Positions 47,241-60,378 of a stretch of DNA of 64,000 nt are shown here, piece after piece (position 1 is the stretch's first letter; each line of letters starts with the position of its first letter). The stretch lies in the NCBI GenBank assembly GCA_037039925.1, contig JAXRKP010000018.1, forward strand, positions 330,001 to 394,000. Reading direction: 5' to 3'. The notes beneath the pieces are model-generated. The model was not told the origin of the DNA. It was given only the letters and a program-made list of their open reading frames with translations, and searched no databases. The translations under genes and the position numbers were made by a program. The stretch is from Doris montereyensis (Eukaryota > Mollusca > Gastropoda > Nudibranchia > Dorididae).

Positions 47241-47395
47241 GTGGAACCTCTCTAATCTGAACCTGGGGAATCAGGAAACCTGGCCAATCGGGAAGAAATC
47301 CCAGGGAACGGAATTTTTCTATATGTTTTACCTCTCTAAATGGGAAAGATCCCCGGCTAATCGGGACAAATTTTTGGTTGCTGGTTCATGATTAT
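47241..47395 (+). mobile_element. pogo/Tigger-like left end, partial
   Basis: CAGTGGAACCTCTCTAATCT preceded by TA is a pogo-group terminus, followed by an inner ATCGGGAAGAAATCCC and CCGGCTAATCGGGAC. No matching right end was found within the next 1.5 kb. Confidence 0.5.
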
Positions 47396-47480
47396 CATAC
47401 GTGAGACACACCAGACATGCATTAGGAATGAAATTGGGCCTTGCTCGTCAACTTAACAATGTAGTATAGTGTTGGTATGG

Positions 47481-47482
<2 letters not shown>

Positions 47483-47544
<62 letters not shown>

Positions 47545-47545
47545 T
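47483..47545. repeat. (GA)n tract
   Basis: Short GA run with one CA interruption. Confidence 0.95.
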
Positions 47546-48164
47546 CATGCCAGTCGACTTACTATTACTACATGAATATTGATATTTTTTCAAGGTCCCA
47601 TTAAATTTCCTATTATTAGTAGGCATACATTTTTACTTTCGATATCTACATACTCTTGGTAGAAAGTTTGGGGCTTGGACGTAGAAAGTTTGGGGCTTGG
47701 AATCAGAAAGTGAAGCTTCTTTGATCTAAGTCTAAGCATATTTAATGAAATCTGAGATTCAAGTCCAACGGTGGGTGTTTGGCGGAAGTTACATGTCTTT
47801 CCTTTCTCTCTTTCTTTCATCCTTCATCTTGCTGTTTTCTCTTGTCTAAAATATTATTCCAAAAGAAACACAACAAACGTCTACACTATCACTACAGCAA
47901 AAAACTACACAAATGTACAGCCGATGATCCATCTTAAATTGTAACAGCAATTTTGTAATATTGATTTTTGAACGCATCATATGTACGAAGGCCTGCCTAT
48001 ATTACAATTCTTTGACTTGCAATATATTAATATTCTGTTGTTATGTACATGTATGCTTCATCTTAGCAATCGTCACTATCCATATATATATAAAAGAAAT
48101 CCATATGCATATTTAATAAAAGAAATCTATGGGTCTGATCACAGATTTATAAATGATATAAGTG

Positions 48165-48475
48165 TTCCCATTTTACAGCATAGGTTGTACCAAGTACGAT
48201 TATTAGATTGGGTTAATGTTCAATACTCAAATTATGCAGGTAGACATGAAGGTACTAGTCAAACTTTTTAATTATAACCTCTTCAAAATGACGATCTTGG
48301 TGAGTGAAAATTCTACTCAAAAGACGGAAAACAATAAAAAATTTAATTATTCTGGTAGAAGAATTCTTTGAATGTAAACGATTTTGGAATCATTTAGAAC
48401 CTACATGTAAAATATGGTTACTCTTAGTCTTAATGGCCTTGGCAAACAAAGAGCGACCAACTCAGTCATTTTATT
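48165..48475 (+). repeat. Dispersed repeat X copy
   Basis: TACCAAGTACGATTATTAGA, ATGCAGGTAGACATGAAGG, GTGAGTGAAAATTCTACTCA, ATTTAGAACCTACATG and GGCAAACAAAGAGCGACC follow the same order as 13415-13775 over about 300 bp. Confidence 0.68.
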
Positions 48476-48574
48476 TTTTACATGTACTACCTTGTAAAGC
48501 GATATCATACTGAAGTATTCCAAGTTCGCCTTTTTTTAGGGAAACGATGATCCTTCATTTATTACACAGCATCT

Positions 48575-48800
48575 ATGCAGTTACACTCAAACCTCGTTTA
48601 CCCCCCTCCCCCACACCCCTTATATAACCATTCTCGCTTTTCACTTTTAATCGGAGCTGACACTGTACAAAAACAATGAAATAGCCCATTATACCGCTAT
48701 CCCCCAATGATTTGGCATAAAACTATAGTAAAATACAACTCGTTATACCGCCACCATGCATCACTATCCCCTCCCCCAAAGTGATGCAAGCTGGTAAAAG
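48575..48800. repeat. Possible pogo-like remnant
   Basis: CACTCAAACCTCGTTTACCC and CAACTCGTTATACCGCC resemble the CTCGTTATAAC ends at 10129 and 10930, but neither has a clean boundary. Confidence 0.3.
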
Positions 48801-49375
48801 TAAAATTTAGTTTAATTTCGTCACAGATGACGGGGTCAAAGATGCAATACACACATGCGGGAGTATCACCGCCATGTGTGTTTTGATACTCTTACACTTA
48901 TAGACATAATACTGATAGTGGTAATACAAGATGTCTTCTCTATTAGAATGAGAATACTGAAGGTTTGGAGACAACATTTATCAGCCGAATGACGAACGGC
49001 ATCGGCAAAGGCCCGGATCGCATCATCCTGATAATAGCTTGTTGGAGTAGGTTTAGCTATGATTGGGCCTAATTGAGTGGCTTAACAGCAGTGTCATAGC
49101 CAAGGCTTATTTATTCATTTTAAATTAGGGGTGTTTTTGTTGTTTTTTCTAGACTAAAGATAAGTCTTTTTACATGCAGTAGGCCTACATCATATTGTCA
49201 GTGGTGGTTTCTTTCTACTTCTGTAGTCATATATTGATTATCTCCCTAAATTCAACTCTTAAAATTTATGTGATTTTGTTTAATTTGTGATCAAAACTGA
49301 TAAATATGTCAAATACGGACACCGTCCATTTTCCTAAAAGAGCAGTCGTTGATATTGTTACAACAGTTTCAATGG

Positions 49376-49378
<3 letters not shown>
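48801..49378. other. No gene seen
   Basis: Spacer without recognised features. Confidence 0.5.
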
Positions 49379-49456
<78 letters not shown>

Positions 49457-49460
49457 GAGA
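49379..49460. repeat. (GA)n tract
   Basis: Perfect GA for about 70 bp next to the TTAA element. Confidence 0.95.
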
Positions 49461-49474
49461 AAGGCACTCCTTAA

Positions 49475-50459
49475 GGGGAGGAGCGAGTTCTGGGAATGTA
49501 ATTTTTGCCGAAAATGGGACAAATCTAGTCTATCATACCTGTGGATAGAGCAGGTCATTCCCGTCATAATGATATCATAAAAGAAGCTCAGTATCGATTC
49601 TTTGAATTTATACGAATGTTTTAGAAACAATACACGCCTATCTTTCTATACAGCTATTATACAATAAAAACCAGAAATATTATCTAAAGTACGGCAAGTT
49701 GGTACTCATTTTGATCGCCACAAATGAATGCTATAAAAAACAACCTTATTTGAGGATATATTATGAATATTGCATTAGATCGGCCGGCTCAAAATGAGTA
49801 AAAAGGTGCTGGTGCACTTGAAACAGTGTCAATAAGAAGTAGTTGAGAACCTCTCAAGGTTTTATGATGTTTCAAAGTATTATCCTACTCTTTTCTTAGG
49901 TGTATGGGAGAAAAATGTATTCAAATAACAGAAAATAAGAGAAAAATATGAATATCTCAAAAAGTCATTTTTGGGCCGTTTTTTTCTAACTTAGCTCGCA
50001 TTTTTAATCCGATTGACTTGAAATTTGACACAAACCTTACTTTTGATGCATGGAATAAAAGCATGCATGCGTTAGATGTTATTTTGTATATTTTCTGAAA
50101 AATGAATTTTTTAGTTGAATAAAATTGCTGTAAATTGTAAACATTTTATATGCAACTTTCAACACACCATAAAACTAAAAGTTTGATAGATTCGTCCAAA
50201 CTTATGCGTTCTTTTGTTCTATAGATGTAAATGAAGGAGCTTACCAATTTTGAGACACATCCCAAAATAAAAAATGCAGTTTTTACATTTTGAAAATGCA
50301 TGTTACTTTTAGCGTCATAAATCCAATATGGCGGCGCTGCCACGGCAACACCCGACAAAATTTCAGTTTCTCATATTTTCTCCTCTAATTTAGATACGTA
50401 GGACTAAAAAATCGAGGTCCTAGGCTTGCTCTATGAGTTTTCAGAAACCGCTCCTCCTC
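49475..50459. mobile_element. TTAA-flanked non-autonomous DNA element (985 bp)
   Basis: TTAA at 49471-49474 and 50460-50463. Left end GGGGAGGAGCGAGTTCTGGG; right end reverse complement GAGGAGGAGCGGTTTCTGAA. The terminal inverted repeat is about 20 bp with few mismatches. TTAA target duplications are the hallmark of piggyBac and Kolobok elements; the family cannot be decided without a transposase, and none is encoded. The interior shares blocks with 35836-38113. Confidence 0.75.
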
Positions 50460-50469
50460 TTAAGAAGTG

Positions 50470-51180
50470 ATGTCCCGTTTGACCCAGAAATTAATGCAAC
50501 TGATAAAAGTGACTAGGTGGTGTTTACTTTCATGCCAAATAGTGTTAACTATCAGACATAATAAGTATTTTATTGAGTATACATGTATCTATTTTATCAT
50601 ATAAAAGGTGATAGGGGGACTGGTACGAGCACTGCCATCTTAAGACTACTTATTCCTGCTTCACACTAGGCGTAGAGTAGCTATCAAAAAGTTTACTGTC
50701 TTTCAGAGAAGTAACAATTTTTAGAAACCTATGCTACTAATAATAAAAAATGTTTCCAACCTTTCCAGTGCAATAAGATTTAAGAACTCAATTTTTCCTA
50801 AAACAAGATTGAAACCATCTAGATGACACTACCGTACATGCAATAATTGTGAACTGCTTCCGCGCAGCAGTTCATCGGCAGGATTTTAGGTCTACCCACG
50901 CTCTCTCCCTATTGAATTTATGCTGCAAGGCCCTTAAAAGAAAGAATCTTCAGCTTTTTATTCAGGGGGAGACCCTCCTGAAACCCCCATCTTTGTTTTT
51001 AAGTAGGTTCTCGCATAATGAGGGGGAGACTCCTCTCCCTTTTTTCTCACTGGGTTTTTCACGTAATCAGGGGAAATCCCCCTCCCCTCTCGTTATTTTC
51101 ACTTCGCTCCAATGTTTTTTAAATTTGGCAAGATATTCTTATCTAGCCAACCATTTCTGGGTCAAACAGGAAATTAAATT
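50470..51180. other. No gene seen
   Basis: Contains imperfect CTCCC / TTTCTC pyrimidine-rich repeats near 50960-51100. No supported exon. Confidence 0.45.
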
Positions 51181-51184
51181 TTAA

Positions 51185-51965
51185 GGAACACCCAGACATA
51201 TAATGTAGATCTAAAATCTAGATAAAATCATGCATGCCACATATCTAGATCTAGCTCACAAGGGATTCATTAAACCCAAACATACTCTACATTATAAATT
51301 AGTCAATACTAAAATACAAAGTCTATTCCTAATTTAACTGGGATCATGCATGCTGAGGACAACCATTCATCCTCATTAATGACGAATAGTGCTAGGGTCC
51401 ATTCATCATGAATGATGAAGCGAATGAGTGATGAACTTTATTCGCCACTAATGACGAATAGTGACCATGTCCATTGTCATTAATGACGGGTAGATCTAGA
51501 TCTAATGATGAATAGTGCGTGCTGGCCGTCTTTAAAAAATCTATCTAGATCTAGATCTAGATCTAATCTAGATTACATTCCTAAATCTACAAGTCGTAAG
51601 TAATCCCTTCTTACATGATCTACAACTAGATCTAGATCTAGATCTAACTCTCACAAAAAGTTTTATCTCCGCTTCCATGTAGATATCTAGAATCTTGATA
51701 GATCTACATACAGATCTATATATATATATATATCTAGAGCTAGCTCTAGATCTTAACTAGATCTAGATCTAGCTCCAGAAGTAAGTCTAAATCTAGAGCT
51801 AGATAACTAGATCTATCATAATCTATGTATAGATGTTATTTGTAGATCTAGGGCCTATTCAGTATTTAAGCTCTTGTGACTCTCAAACAGTAGACTGTAC
51901 GCTTACAATGCGATCCGGATAGACTAGAATCTAGTTTTGGTAAGTCTAGAATCTAGGCCTATCGA
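51185..51965. repeat. AGATCT/CTAGAT hexamer-rich region
   Basis: Repeated self-complementary CTAGATCTAGATCTAG words occur throughout, in clusters at 51490-51570, 51625-51650 and 51720-51830. At 51375-51520 there are four near-copies of TTAATGACGAATAGTG. Confidence 0.7.
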
Positions 51966-52144
51966 TTTCGTATAGATATGGATCTAAATTTCGGCCTTCT
52001 AGGGAAGAATCGCTTTTCATACCAATTACCGTCTTCTCTGGTCTCGCGTAATTCGAGTACTCGCTTTGATGAATAATACCACGAGACTGCCTCACGTATT
52101 CACGGCAGCGAATATGAACACTAAAGCCGAAGTAAGGCGGATGA

Positions 52145-52250
52145 AAAAAAAGGGGGGGGGGTGGGGGCTGGCTTGTGACCTCTATGCCCCTTGGTGGTCG
52201 TTGAAGCAGAGAGACAGAGAGTTGGGGGGGGGGGGGGGAGGGGGGGGGAG
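52145..52250. repeat. G-rich runs
   Basis: G-runs of 9 or more at 52152-52160, 52225-52237 and 52241-52249; potential G-quadruplex sequence on the plus strand. Confidence 0.85.
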
Positions 52251-52589
52251 AGAAAGGATAAATATGTTGTGTTTTGTTTTTAAACTGATGCTGATACAAA
52301 TAGGGAAATACGAAAAATGTTTTTCCAAAACTGTTTCTTTAACTTCCTTGACATATATGTTTGCAATGAATTTTATATTGCGTATGTATGAAAATATAAC
52401 GGATACATGTGAGAATGAAAAAGAAAAGATTACATGCCAGAATATCACAAATACATCAATTTTTATATTACTACACTACCCTGGCGTGAGAGTTGGAGAG
52501 AGACTGGATGGGTGAAATGAGAAGACAAGAAAAAGAGGGATTCATTGTTGAAACTTTCAAGAAAGAAAGAAATTTTCCATTGAAACCTA

Positions 52590-52645
52590 AAAAAAAAAAA
52601 AATTTTTTTTTTTTTAAATTTACAAAAAAAAAGCAAAAAAAAAGC
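52590..52645. repeat. A/T homopolymer foldback
   Basis: A13 followed by T12, then two more A-runs; a short hairpin or a slippage product. Confidence 0.8.
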
Positions 52646-52693
52646 TTCGCAATAAGAGAAGACAGACACAGTGAGAGACTATTACGAGGGGGA

Positions 52694-53082
52694 AATATGA
52701 CAATAAGTGACAACTTCACTAATAAAGACGGAACAAACACGTGACGTTTCGGGTATAACACTTCGTCAGACAACAAATGAAAAATATCTAGAATCTAGAT
52801 CTAGATCTAAGCACTACCTCAGGCATCACACAATGTGATGTCAGAAGAAAAACAGAAGAAGAAAAAACTGTGATGATAAGAAACATGAGTAGAAGGGGAT
52901 GTGAAGAATGTAAAGGCACGAGAATGGAAGGTTCAAATCTAGAATGAAATAAAAACAATAGTGCTTGGATCTAGATCTAGATTCTAGATATTTCTCGTTT
53001 GTTTTCTGACGAAGGGTTATACCCGAAACGTCACGTGTTTGTTCTGTCTTTATTAGTGGAGTTGTTTCTTATTATCATATTT
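52694..53082. mobile_element. Foldback element with 121-bp arms and hammerhead-like motif
   Basis: The left arm 52694-52814 and right arm 52961-53082 are inverted: AATATGACAATAAGTGACAA, GACGGAACAAACACGTGACG, TTTCGGGTATAAC, TCGTCAGACAACAAATG and AGAATCTAGATCTAGATC recur in reverse complement. The loop holds TGTGATGTCAGAAGAAAA and GAATGGAAGGTTC, shared with 4820-5175. The right arm has CTGACGA (53006-53012), a GGGTTATACCC stem-loop and GAAACGTC (53025-53032), the order of hammerhead-ribozyme core boxes. No ORF. Confidence 0.78.
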
Positions 53083-53084
53083 CG

Positions 53085-54150
53085 CCTTTGACTTCACTCC
53101 ACTGTGGCTTCTTCGTATTATGAGAGATTAGTAATAAACTGCTGTCATCGTGGTAGAGGGAGAGGGTGGGGTAAAGTGGACACCTGCTCAAAAGGGTTAA
53201 TGTAAAAAGAAAGCGATGGGGTGCTGCAAAGGGATAGTATGGTAGGAGGTCGGAGGGGGGGGTCGGTGTGGAAGTAGGCCTGCAAAAGGGATGGTGGTGT
53301 AAGATGTCAACAGCGAAAGAAGACTTCAAAACCATTGTCACTTCGGCATCGGTGGACTTTCGAACAGTCCATAATACATGTACACGTAATATCATTTTAC
53401 ATTAATCCCATTCCCGTACCCCACCCCCACTCATGGCACTGGCATGTCTGCTGTTGTGTCTCGCGGCTTGCGCTACGGCACTACTGCCTGCCACTCTCTG
53501 GTCTCGTGAAACCAAAGTAGGTTGGTAATGGTATCAAGACTGGAGTCACCTCCAGATCAAAGATCTTAAAATAGTATATCTTATGACAAGATTTCATGCC
53601 CAATCGGACGTATTCAACTACAGAAATGATGCCATTATAACTCAAGATGAAGCTGGGGGAAGATCTCAGGTGAACACAGTTCAAAAAAAAATATATATAT
53701 GATATCACTCGCAACTTTGAACTAATTGGTTGATGTGGCATTTTCTCCTTAAGAAAAAGTTGGAGATTTGTTTAGTTGAGTTTTCTTGTTATAAACATTC
53801 GAACGCATCATTTTTCAATTTCTTGAGCAGCTCGCAAAGTTGGGTTTCGTTTCCTTGTTCAAAAAACTTGATAATGGTTTCGTAGAGCTGAGAGAAACCA
53901 GTAAGGCCCGTTCAAACCGGGGAAGGTTTTAGCCATTGGGCCACGATTTACAGAAATAACCCCATCAAGAATTGTTCATCGTTGTCTCGACACAGCTGTC
54001 TGAACAAGTGGCCGTATTTGTTGTCACCATATCCATTAAATGACATATTATTATCTTTGCTTGGATTTTTTGTTTACATTGATTTCATCATCATGACTTA
54101 ATGAATCGCTGAGTTTTGCGATTGAGCTGTTTTCCAACAAGACATTGTCA
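53085..54150. other. No gene seen; left flank that is echoed in the GA tract
   Basis: Unique-looking DNA. Segments from 53941 on reappear in 55.37-56.20 kb. Confidence 0.45.
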
Positions 54151-54156
54151 TTTGTT

Positions 54157-54262
54157 TTGCTAGTTTAATTAAACTTTACCCTGTCCACCATATGCAGTGA
54201 TCTCAGTGTGAATTAATAGGAAAACACTTTGCAACATGAAACAGAAGCCACGTCAACAACTT
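54157..54262 (-). mobile_element. Repeat R1 copy
   Basis: AAACTTTACCCTGTCCACCA, GTGATCTCAGTGTGAATTAA and an A-rich continuation match R1 at 58873. Confidence 0.65.
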
Positions 54263-54534
54263 CAAGCTTTCAGAAAAGAAACAATCCACGATACTGCCTC
54301 AGGTCATGGTTGACGTTCCATCAGTCGCACACGCATTTATGTTGCACATTGAAAGTTTATCAAGGTATGTTTTCAAAAGCTGAAAATATCGATTCTCCTT
54401 AGTACCTGTTAATTAATATCAATATAATTGTTTTGTTTTTTTTTACGTTGACGAGCCACATATGCCCGGTACATCCTTTATTATGACGGATCGCAAGAAC
54501 AAACGTCAGAAGACTAGAGAATTGTAGCGCGAAA

Positions 54535-56735
54535 TCAGCCGAGGGAGAGAGGGAGAGAGGAGAGAAGAAAGGGAGAGAGGGAGAACTGAGATGAAGGGAC
54601 CTGAGATTAACAAGGTGCAATGAGCATTAGATGGGGGGGAGAGTCTAATCACCCTTCCAAAGAGAGGGAGACTGAGAGAGAAGAGGGAGAAATAAGCAGA
54701 TTTAGAGAGATATTTAATCAACAAGAGAGAGAATAAGAGGGAGACTTCAAAAGAGCAATAGAGAGTTTGGGAGAGAGAGCTTCCATGAACCATTACAAGG
54801 GAGGGAGACATACAGGAGAGAGGGAGAACAATATCACTGAAGACGGGGAGAGAGAGGGAGAGAGGGGAGAAGAGATTTCTCATTGGGAGAGAAATTAGAT
54901 AGATAGATGGGAGGAACAGTGAGAGGGGATTGACGGAGGGGGAGAGAAAATAATCTGGGGATGGAAATCAGTACATCAATACTAATATCTGATGACCAAC
55001 AGGAAGAGATTGGACATCATCGCCAACGTTTAGAAGAGATGCAGAGAGGGATTTGTCTGGTCTGATTTTTCTCTCTCTCCTTTCGTCCGTCTGAGGGAAA
55101 CCTGAATTATTAACAAGGAGGCCACCTCTCACTCAGAGGGAGAGAGGGAATCGTCTGGAAAGACGGGGCCTTTCATCATTAGAGCTAAACTGCATGTGTT
55201 ATTCATTTGGACAAGAGCCACGGAGTAACTGCAGATGATGCCAGAGAAGAGAGGTGAAACAGAAAAATATATAGATATCACTCGGTTTTGAACTAAGAGA
55301 GAGAGAGAGAATAAACAGAGAGAGGGATAGAACTTGATAAGAGACTGAGAGAGAAGGAGCCAGCCAGATTTACAGAAAAACCCCATCAAGAACTGTCAGA
55401 GGAGGTAGGAGTAGAGGGATTTTTGACAGAGAGGGAGATTGAGTTTTCCAACAAGACATTGTCAGGGAGAGAGTGGAGAAACAGATGAAACAGAAGAGTG
55501 GAAAAGACTGGAGCCCGGTCATTGGAGTTCCATCAGAGAGCACATTGGGAGATGAGATAAATAGATGGTTAACTAATATTAATATAAGAGTTACATATGC
55601 CCGGTACATCCTTTATTATAAAGAGAGAGAGGGAGAGAGGGGGAGAGAGGAAAGAGAAAGAGAGAGAGAGTTGAAAGAGAGAGAGAGAGAGAGAGGGAGA
55701 GACAGACAGACAGAGAGAGAGCGAGACAGAGAGACAGAGAGTCTGTCAGGAGAGAGTCTCTTTTTCTGACTAGAGAGAGAGAGATTAGGGAGAAGAGGAG
55801 AGGGAGAGGGGGAGGGGAGCACCATTAGGGAGGGAGAGGGAGAGGGAGAGTTGGACAGACAGGAGAGGGAGACAGTTACAGACAGAGACAAGACAGAGGA
55901 GAGGGAGAGGGAGAGGGAGAGGGAGAGGAGAGAGAGGGAGAGGAGATCAGATTTCTTGAGAGAGAAAGAGAGAGGGTAGAGAGGGAGAGGGGGACGATTT
56001 ACAAGGGAATTGAGGGAGAGGGAGAGGAGAGAGGAGAGAGAGAGGGAGAGGCATTGAGAGTTTTCCAACAAGAGAGGGAGAGGGAGAGGGAGAAACAGGG
56101 AGAAACAGAGCCAGGGAGAGAAGAGAGGGAGAGGGAGAGGGAGAGGGAGAAAGGGAGAGAGAGAGGGAGAGGGAGAGGGAGGGGGAGAGGATCCTTTAAT
56201 CGCCAAACGGGAGAGGGAGAGAGAGAGGGAGAGGGGGGGAGGGAGAGGAGAGGGAGAGGAGAGGGAGAGGGAGAGACAGGGAGAGAGAGAGGGAGAGGGA
56301 GAGGGAGAGGGAGGGAGAGGGAGAGGGAGAGAGGGAGAGGGAGAGGGAGAGGGAGAGGGAGAGGGAGAGGGAGAGGGAGAGGGAGAGGGAGAGGGAGAGG
56401 AGAGGGAGAGGGAGAGGGAGGGAGAGGGGAGAGGGAGGGAGAGGGAGAGGGGAGAGGAGAGGGAGAGAGAGAGAGAGAGGGAGAGGGAGAGGGAGAGGGA
56501 GAGAGAGAGAGGGAGATTTAGATTTTTATTAGAGAGAGAGATTTTTAGATTAGGGATTTATTAGGGAGAGAGGGAGAGGGAGAGGGAGAGAGGGAGAGAG
56601 AGAGAGATTTAATAGAGGGAGAGGAGAGGGAGAGGGGAGAGGGAGAGGGAGAGGGAGAGAGAGGGAGAGGAGAGGAGAGGAGAGAGGGAGAGAGAGGGAG
56701 AGGGGAGAGAGAGGGAGAGGGAGAGAGAGAGGGAT

Positions 56736-56778
<43 letters not shown>

Positions 56779-56800
56779 TTCTTTTTAGAGAGAGAGAGAG
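54535..56800. repeat. GA-rich degenerate tract with embedded echoes of the left flank
   Basis: GAGAGGGAGA-type sequence gradually displaces ordinary sequence. Islands match the left flank in order, for example CCCCATCAAGAA, TTTTCCAACAAGACATTGTC and CATATGCCCGGTACATCC. From about 56215 it becomes nearly pure GAGAGG hexamer. Not a gene; Ser/Leu/Pro and Arg/Glu frames are artefacts. Confidence 0.85.
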
Positions 56801-58465
<1,665 letters not shown>

Positions 58466-58467
58466 CC

Positions 58468-58562
58468 TTTATGACTTGGTCCTACATTTTTACCCCTTGT
58501 CATTTTTTCTTTATCTTTGTGATAGCCAAAATATCTATTTTGACTTTTTCCATTTTATTTCT
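58468..58562 (-). pseudogene. RTE-like LINE endonuclease scrap
   Basis: TTGGTCCTACATTTTTACCC, TTGTGATAGCCAAAATATCT and TTTTGACTTTTTCCATTT match copy B near 20849-20937. Confidence 0.72.
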
Positions 58563-58872
58563 TTTTCATGTTTACTTCATTAATGCGATTTTAAAACAGT
58601 ATACATCTCTTTCTTCGTCATAAAATTGGAAACTGTCCAACATGGATTACTTTGTATCATTGGAATTTCTTCTGCCAGTAGTGCCAGCTACAAATAGGTG
58701 AAAGAAAAGGACATCACACCGTGAAAGACAAATTATAGGAAAGAATGCAATGAAAAAAGAAGGTCCTATAGTATAAGTATAAGCAGGACTTGCCAACCAC
58801 CTGCCAAACCATCCACCATTAAAAGATGATGTCGAGTTTGTAGAAGAAGCAGGTAAAGGGCCTTGGACTTTT

Positions 58873-59390
58873 GTTTAATTGAAACTTAACCCCGTCTACC
58901 ATATTCAATGACCTCAGGGTGAATTAAAAAGGAAAGAGCAAGTTGAAAGATAAATGAAAAAATGGAAGGAAAGAAGTAGGACCAATCACTTCAAGCAGTT
59001 TCCTCCAACCAACCAACCACCAGGTAAAGGGCACAAGGAGTAAACTGAAAATTGCTTGATTTTTTAAAATTGACCCCTTCCACCATTGCGGTGATCTCAG
59101 GGTGAATTAAAAGGAAAGAGCAAGTTGAAAGATACATTTTAATAAAACAATAGAAGGAAAGAAGTAAAACCTACCACTACAAGCAGTTTCCTCCAACCAA
59201 CCAACCAACCACCAGGTAAAGGGCACAAGAAATAAACTGAAAATTGCTAGATTCTTTGAAATTTACCCTCTTCACCATCGTGGTGATCTCGGGGTAAATT
59301 AAGAGGAAATAGCAAAGTGAAAGATAAATGAAAGAAGGAAAGGAAAGAAATAGGACCTATCACCAGCACCCGCCAACTGCCCGTGCAAAC
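58873..59390 (-). mobile_element. Repeat R1, three tandem copies
   Basis: Three units of about 175-190 bp start near 58873, 59060 and 59248. Each has TTGAAA.TTAACCCCGTC or a variant, GTGATCTCAGGGTGAATTAA, GAAAGATAAATGAAA and AAGGAAAGAAGTA. Units one and two also share TCCAACCAACCAACCACCAG and GGTAAAGGGCACAAG at their ends. Confidence 0.85.
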
Positions 59391-60375
59391 TGAGATTGAG
59401 AAGAAAAAATAACAGAGGGTATAAGATTGAAAGTATCAAGTGCCCACTGACAATAGGATATCTTGAAGTTCATGTATGATGTTGTTATTTGTATACCAAT
59501 AACAAGGTAAAGTCAACATTGAGCTGAAGAATAGTTAACAAACATCGAGGCTGCTCATGAATAAAAAAAAAGCAAAGGATGACAAACAATGAAAAAGTAA
59601 AGCGAAGACAAAGAAAGATATAATGAATAGAATACTCAGGAACATAAAAAAGACAACAACTTTGTAGCTTCAAAAGAAATGTTTATTACAGAGAAAAGCA
59701 AAAAACAAAGACTAAGTAATGCAATGCATAACTGAACTTGAAAGAGTTGACTGCATTTTCTTCTTATAAAACAATAGTGTGATGTGAACAATATAATGGT
59801 AAAGTAGTATATATACAAAAAGAACCTAAATGTATCCATGATAAGTTTGGATAATTTTGAAGGGGAAAAAATCAATTAATTACCTTTCTGTTCCTGACAG
59901 AGAGAGCTGTGACAACTCTTCATGTCAAGTAAAATTGTCCAATAACAAAGTTGTCTTTATTACGGAAAATGGAGTAAAAAAAAGAAAAGAAATTTAACTT
60001 TCTATCTCAAACTCTCTTAAATGTTCTTTAAGGAGAGAAGCAAAATGAAAATTACAAGATGGATTAAATGAGGCATGAAATAAAACAAAAATTATGTTGG
60101 GACTAAAGCAGCAATGCAACAGGTGATCAATCGCATTGATACTCATACTAGTACATACATCTACATGCACACACAGGCACGCATGGCTACAGAAATACTT
60201 AAAAAAACACGTTCCTCTGCAATGTTGATGTAACTTGGTCCCATATTTAGTTGTCCTTTCATAAAAAGTAAACAAAATAAAGTGCTTATGAATTTCATTA
60301 ACATTACAATTACAGCATGCATAAACTAAAACCCATAATATAACTCTAATACACCCATAGATTAATAGAAATAGA
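59391..60375. other. No gene seen
   Basis: AT-rich. A 158-codon minus-strand frame at 59994-60470 has no domain, and its composition is not protein-like. Confidence 0.45.
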
Positions 60376-60378
60376 AAT

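Noticed and set aside
59883..59925. Possible short minus-strand exon ending at GTAATT
   Set aside because: Very short, weak acceptor and no neighbouring exon in phase.
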